From the NCBI GenBank assembly GCA_013811975.1, contig JACCUF010000004.1:1-16349 (forward strand): DNA of 16,349 nucleotides, read 5' to 3'. Positions 12,686-16,349 of the stretch are shown here, in pieces. Under the pieces are notes generated by a model. It was not told the origin of the DNA. It made no database searches and saw only the letters and a program-made list of their open reading frames with translations. Source of the DNA: Geodermatophilaceae bacterium (GTDB lineage Bacteria > Actinomycetota > Actinomycetes > Mycobacteriales > Geodermatophilaceae). Position 1 is the stretch's first letter, and every line of letters starts with the position of its first letter. A program made the translations under genes and the position numbers.

Positions 12686-14086
12686 ATGTCATTGTCGGGC
12701 GTGGAACGCTTCGCTGAACTCGTCGATGGTCGCCCTCGCAGACACCATTGCGCCCCGGCGAGCCCCGGCGTCGGCGATGGCTCGGACCACGACGCCCTCA
12801 CCACTGGTGAGACTGGTGAACTCCTCGCCCTTGTGTCCGCACTGCGGACGATGGACTTCGACGTCAGCCCGAGCGAACTGACCCGGGATCGCCAACGCCG
12901 ACGTCTGGTCGCCATGGCCGCCGTACGCACCCGCGAGCGCATCGAGCCCTCCGAAGCCGGCCGCCACCGATCCCAGGTCCGCCCCTGGTCGAGGCTGTTG
13001 ACTCGGTTGCAGCAGGTCAACTCCGGAAGGCGACTGATCGCCGGCCTCGCCGGACTGGGCGTGATGATCGCCACTCTGGGGGTGCTCGCCCTCCTCGCGC
13101 AGAGCGCGATACCCGGTGAGACCCTCTACGCGCTCAAGCGCGGTACCGAGCAGGCCCGCTTGGTCCTGGCCGGAAGCGGACCAGCCGAAGGACGGGTCTT
13201 GCTCGGACTCGCCGGTACCCGGCTTCAAGAACTCGAGCAGCTACTGGACGAGCCCGCCACCGTCAGTGTCACGGGTTCAGGCGTGCAGGCCGCCGATGGC
13301 GGCCCGGATCCCGGGCTGCTGATCGCCACGATGGACACGATGGACCGGCAGACCAGTGACGGCACGAGTGCGCTGACTACCTCGGCCGTGAACGAGAGCA
13401 GCCTGCCCACCCTGCAGTTCATCGGCCAGTGGGGAATCGACCAGTTCGGCGCTCTTGATGGGTTGACCCAGCAAATGCCCCCAGAGGCGCGCAGCCGCGC
13501 CGCGGAGTCCAAGGAGCTCTTACGGCGAGTTGTCGAGAGCCTGGAACTCCGCGCCCGCAGCATGAGTTGTGATCCCGTCGAAGAGCCCTCGACCGACGAT
13601 CTCGGTCCCTTGCCATCCCCCAGGTGCGTGGCTCCCGACGATTCCGACTCGCCATTGGCCGCTGGCCCGACCAGCGGGTCCGGTAGCGGCGGATCCAGCA
13701 GTTCCAACCCAACCGCCACCAGCCCGGCGGCCCCTGGAGCCGCATCGGAGCAGGCCCCCGGCTCGTCTTCTGCCCCAGCGCCTGCGGGGAGTTCGGAGCC
13801 TGCGGGGAGTTCGGAGCCTGCGGGGAGTTCGGCCCCTCCGGAGAGTTCGGAGCCTGCGGGGAGTTCGGCCCCGCCCGAGAGTTCGGCGCCGCAACCGGGT
13901 CCAGATCCAGAACCCCTCCCGCTCCCGCCTCCCATTCCGACCCAGCCGTCCAACACCGAGGAACCGCCGCCACCTCCGAGTGCACCACTGCCTGACGAGG
14001 GGGAATCATGCGTTCTTGTCGGCTCCCTGGGCATCGAGATTCCCGGCACCGTCATCGAAGGGGCCTGCATCGGACTGGCTGGCTGA
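12686..14086 (+). CDS. rsbN: DUF5667-type single-pass membrane protein, probable anti-sigma factor (RsbN-like)
   Basis: A 466-residue protein directly downstream of the sigma factor. Residues 1-115 are predicted cytoplasmic and hold a short helical block (ELLALVSALRTMDFDVSPSE, then RRLVAMAAVR) that may bind the sigma factor. One membrane helix lies at about 117-139. The DUF5667-like helical region follows (IPGETLYALKRGTEQARLVL to LQELEQLL, about 142-187, continuing to about 290). Residues 318-440 are Pro/Ser/Gly-rich with six hexapeptide repeats. The protein ends in a conserved-looking hydrophobic segment bounded by C442 and C461; C295 and C314 form another possible pair. The start ATG has a GGAGGGGG ribosome site. 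RsbN, a membrane anti-sigma factor encoded beside bldN in Streptomyces, is the model; homology to RsbN itself is inferred from context and topology. Confidence 0.8.
   Translation: MSLSGVERFAELVDGRPRRHHCAPASPGVGDGSDHDALTTGETGELLALVSALRTMDFDVSPSELTRDRQRRRLVAMAAVRTRERIEPSEAGRHRSQVRPWSRLLTRLQQVNSGRRLIAGLAGLGVMIATLGVLALLAQSAIPGETLYALKRGTEQARLVLAGSGPAEGRVLLGLAGTRLQELEQLLDEPATVSVTGSGVQAADGGPDPGLLIATMDTMDRQTSDGTSALTTSAVNESSLPTLQFIGQWGIDQFGALDGLTQQMPPEARSRAAESKELLRRVVESLELRARSMSCDPVEEPSTDDLGPLPSPRCVAPDDSDSPLAAGPTSGSGSGGSSSSNPTATSPAAPGAASEQAPGSSSAPAPAGSSEPAGSSEPAGSSAPPESSEPAGSSAPPESSAPQPGPDPEPLPLPPPIPTQPSNTEEPPPPPSAPLPDEGESCVLVGSLGIEIPGTVIEGACIGLAG
13781..13888 (+). repeat. Six tandem 18-bp repeats in the rsbN-like gene
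   Basis: Six in-frame units of 18 bp (13781, 13799, 13817, 13835, 13853, 13871) based on CCTGCGGGGAGTTCGGAG encode PAGSSE, PAGSSE, PAGSSA, PPESSE, PAGSSA, PPESSA (residues 366-401). The units differ mainly at the second, third and last codons, and the alternation of two unit types suggests duplication of a two-unit block. It lies in the flexible linker outside the membrane. Confidence 0.92.
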
Positions 14087-14120
14087 GGCAACCGCTGGGT
14101 GCTGGCTAGGCTGGTCCGGG

Positions 14121-15002
14121 ATGCCCCAACTGCCGCGGGTCCGCCGCCGAGACATCGGTGAACGCGCCGAGCTAGCCGGCTACGCAGCCGCCGCGGTCGC
14201 CGAGGTCGAGGCCGCACTCGGCGTACCTCCGGACCCCACCGGCGCGGCGTTCTTCGACGTGGACAACACGATGATGATGGGCGCCTCGCTCTACTACTTC
14301 GCCAAAGGCTTGGCCGCACGCAAGTACTTCACGAGTCGCGACGTCGCCTCCTTCATCTGGCAGCAGGCGAAATTCAGGATCGCCGGCACCGAGAACCCCG
14401 AAGACCTGGGCCGGGTCCGCGATAATGCCCTCGCTTTTGTGGCTGGGCGGACGGTCGAGGAGATCGTGACGGCCGGTGAGGAGATCTACGAGGAGTCGAT
14501 GGCTGACCGGATCTGGACCGGCACCCGGGCGCTGGCCCAGCAGCATCTCGATGCCGGACAACGGGTCTGGCTGATCACAGCCACGCCCATCGAGTTGGCC
14601 TCCCTGATCTCGCACCGGCTGGGGCTCACCGGAGCGCTGGGTACCGTGTCGGAGATCGAGGACGGCGTTTACACCGGCCGCCTCGTCGGCGAACCCATGC
14701 ACGGCGAAGCCAAGGCGATCGCGATCTGGGCGCTGGCCGAACGCGAGGGTCTGGATCTGCAGCGGTGTGCCGCCTACAGCGACTCGGCCAACGACGTACC
14801 GATGCTCTCGATGGTCGGCCGACCGGTCGCCGTGAACCCGGACACTGAGCTGAAGGCGATCGCCCGGGCTCGTGGCTGGGAGGTGCGCGATTTTCGCACC
14901 GGTCGAAAGGCCGCCAGAGTGGGCCTGCCGACTGCGCTTGCTGCAGGGGCGGTCGCCGGTGCGGTTGCCGGAGCCCTCGCCGTGCGCCGCCGCCGTTTCT
15001 GA
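14121..15002 (+). CDS. HAD-IB family phosphatase (SerB-like) with C-terminal membrane anchor
   Basis: A 293-residue haloacid dehalogenase superfamily phosphatase. Motif I is FFDVDNT (nucleophile D46, acid/base D48), motif II is in LITATP (T153), motif III lysine in GEAKA (K198), and motif IV YSDSANDVPML (D221, D225). A helical cap lies between motifs I and II. The C-terminus (about 269-288) is a Gly/Ala-rich hydrophobic stretch ending in RRRRF, which looks like a tail anchor. It resembles the SerB1-type proteins of actinobacteria (Rv0505c); these are not safely phosphoserine phosphatases, and a phospholipid or lipid-phosphate substrate is possible given the convergent acyltransferase. The start ATG lies 34 nt after the rsbN-like stop, with only a weak ribosome site. 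The frame stays open far upstream, but only as a shadow of the rsbN-like gene. Confidence 0.88.
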   Translation: MPQLPRVRRRDIGERAELAGYAAAAVAEVEAALGVPPDPTGAAFFDVDNTMMMGASLYYFAKGLAARKYFTSRDVASFIWQQAKFRIAGTENPEDLGRVRDNALAFVAGRTVEEIVTAGEEIYEESMADRIWTGTRALAQQHLDAGQRVWLITATPIELASLISHRLGLTGALGTVSEIEDGVYTGRLVGEPMHGEAKAIAIWALAEREGLDLQRCAAYSDSANDVPMLSMVGRPVAVNPDTELKAIARARGWEVRDFRTGRKAARVGLPTALAAGAVAGAVAGALAVRRRRF

Positions 15003-15016
15003 GCACTGCGACGTGG

Positions 15017-15994
15017 TTAGGAGAAGACCGAGCTGCGCTGCATCAGCAGGCGGTAGAGCGTCTGCTGGATGGTTTCGCGGACCTGATCGGTGAGGTTGAA
15101 GACCAGCATCGGGTCGTCGGCCGCGCTGGTGTCCAGATGTGCGGTCGGGATCGGCTCGCCGAACTCGATCAGCCATTTGGAGGGAAGCGGAATCAGTCCC
15201 AGCGGCCCGAGCAGCGGAAAGGTCGGCGTGACGGGGATATAGGGCAATCCGAGGACGCGGGCGAGTGCTTTCATGTTTCCGACCATCGGATAGATCTCCT
15301 CGGCACCGACGATCGAGCACGGGATGATCGGGACGCCGGTCCGGATGGCCGCGCTCACGAAGCCCCCACGTCCGAAGCGCTGCAGCTTGTAACGGTCTGC
15401 GAACGGCTTGCCGACTCCCTTGAAGCCCTCGGGGTAGACCCCGACGAGTTCGCCCGAGTGCAACAGACGTTCGGCATCGGGATTGCAAGCCAACGTGTTT
15501 CCGGTCTTGCGGGCGATCGAACCCACCAGTGGCAGTTTGAAGACCAGGTCGGCTCCCAGTAACCGCAGCCGTCGATGCGCGGGGTGGTCATCGTGCACGG
15601 CCAAGGAGGTCATCAGGCCGTCCATGGGCACGGTCCCCGAGTGGTTGGCCACTACCAGCGCGCCACCGGTGTCCGGGATGTTGTGCAGCCCGAAAGTCTC
15701 GATCCGAAACCATGACTTGTAGAGCGGCCGGAGCGCCGGAAGATAGACGTGATCGGTGAAGTCCTGGTCGAAACCGAATTCGTCGACCTCGTAATCCCCG
15801 GTCAGCCGACGGCGCAGAAAGGCCAGGCCATGGGCGACTTTCTGTTCCCAGTCCGAACTGATCGGTGAAGGCGCGGGGGGCTTGGGCTGCTCGGCCGGCT
15901 CCGTCAGTCCGGGGGCCGCAGGTGGCCTGGGCCGCCTTCGACGGGGCGGTTCGTCACCCATTCCCGGCATCGGAATCACTCGAGCCTCAGGCAT
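15017..15994 (-). CDS. Lysophospholipid acyltransferase family protein (PlsC-like)
   Basis: A glycerolipid acyltransferase-type protein of 325 residues. The acceptor/catalytic block is VVANHSGTVPMDGLM with H118 and D125 six residues apart, followed by GADLVFKLPLVGSIARKTG, the phosphate-binding VGVYPEGFKGVGK (187-190 YPEG), and VPIIPCSIVGAEE. The usual PlsC motif is HX4D, so the H-D spacing is wider here, probably a subfamily trait. Residues 10-45 are Pro/Arg-rich and likely disordered. The start is ATG 15992-15994 with GGGAG 7 nt upstream. It overlaps the 3' end of the epimerase by 8 bp, while a longer frame to 16093 lies inside the epimerase. Rv0501-Rv0502 of M. tuberculosis form the same pair. 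It converges with the phosphatase across only 14 bp. Donor and acceptor are unknown. Confidence 0.88.
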   Translation of the reverse strand: MPEARVIPMPGMGDEPPRRRRPRPPAAPGLTEPAEQPKPPAPSPISSDWEQKVAHGLAFLRRRLTGDYEVDEFGFDQDFTDHVYLPALRPLYKSWFRIETFGLHNIPDTGGALVVANHSGTVPMDGLMTSLAVHDDHPAHRRLRLLGADLVFKLPLVGSIARKTGNTLACNPDAERLLHSGELVGVYPEGFKGVGKPFADRYKLQRFGRGGFVSAAIRTGVPIIPCSIVGAEEIYPMVGNMKALARVLGLPYIPVTPTFPLLGPLGLIPLPSKWLIEFGEPIPTAHLDTSAADDPMLVFNLTDQVRETIQQTLYRLLMQRSSVFS

Positions 15995-16349
15995 CGAGGG
16001 TCTCCCGGCTCCGACCGAGCGTGGTCGCCTGGAGCAGCCGGCGCTCGAGTTCGTGGATCCGTGCGGGGTCGACCACCGGTGGATGGCCGGCACAGAAATC
16101 GTCGAAGGCCTCGGCGGTGCTGTACCTGGGCCGGTAGCCGAAATCGGCGATCAGCCTGCTGGTGTCGACAACCCGACCGAAGTTCAGGAAGCGCAGTTGT
16201 TCCGGAGAGAAATCGGCGATCCCGAGCCGGCGCAGGACGCCCCCGAGTGGTCCCACCAGTGGCGCCGGCACCGAGACCGGAATCCGGCCGGCCCGTCGAA
16301 TCGCTTGGGAGAGCAGGAGGACCCCGTCACCGCCGACATTGACCGTGCC
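15987..16349 (-). CDS. NAD-dependent epimerase/dehydratase family protein, C-terminal part
   Basis: The last 120 residues of an extended short-chain dehydrogenase that continues past the right edge. The first visible residues, GTVNVGGDGVLLLSQAIRRA then GRIPVSVPAP, are the typical C-terminal substrate-domain pattern of NAD-dependent nucleotide-sugar epimerases (NVGGDG near the sugar-binding region). FGRVVDTSRLIADFGYRPRY is the usual near-C-terminal block in which the protein ends after pairing of the last strand. The Rossmann GxxGxxG and YxxxK motifs lie outside the window. The overlap with the acyltransferase gene suggests co-translation. It resembles the GalE2-like Rv0501 of M. tuberculosis in neighbourhood, but the true substrate is unknown. 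Confidence 0.88.
   Translation of the reverse strand, partial: GTVNVGGDGVLLLSQAIRRAGRIPVSVPAPLVGPLGGVLRRLGIADFSPEQLRFLNFGRVVDTSRLIADFGYRPRYSTAEAFDDFCAGHPPVVDPARIHELERRLLQATTLGRSRETLDA

Noticed and set aside
13781..13888. Possible CRISPR-like array
   Set aside because: The 18-bp units are contiguous without spacers, in frame, and encode a regular hexapeptide repeat.
13569..14120. Upstream extension of the HAD phosphatase frame
   Set aside because: It is a shadow of the rsbN-like gene read in another frame (Pro/Arg-rich), and the HAD domain begins after ATG 14121.
13225..14319. Long minus-strand open frame opposite the rsbN-like gene
   Set aside because: Low-complexity Ser/Gly/Pro mirror of the repetitive plus-strand gene, with no recognisable domain or ribosome site.
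15003..15016. Bidirectional terminator between the convergent genes
   Set aside because: Only 14 bp, with no stem-loop or T-run; nothing terminator-like could be supported.
15995..16093. Longer acyltransferase starting at 16093
   Set aside because: The extra residues overlap the epimerase coding region and are not family-like; ATG 15994 has GGGAG at 7 nt.

Overview
This is a stretch of chromosome from a high-GC Actinomycetota bacterium. The evidence is GC-rich codon use, GTG/TTG starts, pervasive ATGA start/stop overlaps and characteristic actinobacterial families: Rex with hemACDB, a BldN-type ECF sigma factor with a DUF5667 partner, and an Rv0501/Rv0502-like pair. From memory, parts of the layout match Mycobacterium tuberculosis Rv0501-Rv0529 and parts match the Streptomyces rex-hemACDB/bldN region. 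A Frankiales, Nakamurellales or Geodermatophilales-like host would fit, but I cannot assign a genus.

Region 1 (1-9684, minus strand) is one compact gene string read right to left: rex, hemA, hemC, hemD (fused methyltransferase/synthase), hemB, hemL, a histidine phosphatase, resA, ccdA and resB (cut by the window edge). Every junction is an overlap or a gap of at most 4 nt, so one transcript probably makes the NADH/NAD+ sensor Rex, the C5 tetrapyrrole pathway from glutamyl-tRNA to uroporphyrinogen III, and the System II cytochrome c maturation machinery that uses heme. An 18-bp near-perfect Rex operator lies 46 bp upstream of rex, over a plausible promoter.

Region 2 (9685-11545, minus strand) holds a glutaredoxin-like protein just upstream of rex and a class I AMP-forming acyl-CoA synthetase.

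Region 3 (11546-15002) begins with a 261-bp divergent intergenic region. It is followed on the plus strand by a BldN-like ECF sigma factor, a single-pass DUF5667 protein that is probably its anti-sigma factor (RsbN-like) with a repetitive Pro/Ser-rich extracytoplasmic tail, and a HAD-IB phosphatase with a C-terminal membrane anchor. A CGTAAC-N17-CGTTGA element in front of the DUF5667 gene resembles the sigma-BldN promoter consensus as I remember it, suggesting a sigma/anti-sigma feedback loop.

Region 4 (15017-16349, minus strand) holds a lysophospholipid acyltransferase overlapping the 3' end of an NAD-dependent epimerase that runs off the right edge.

No tRNA, rRNA, CRISPR array, insertion sequence or prophage gene was seen. 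Most of the window is conserved core sequence. The points of interest are regulatory: the Rex-to-cytochrome-c gene string, the BldN-type feedback promoter, and palindromes in the sigma-factor leader.
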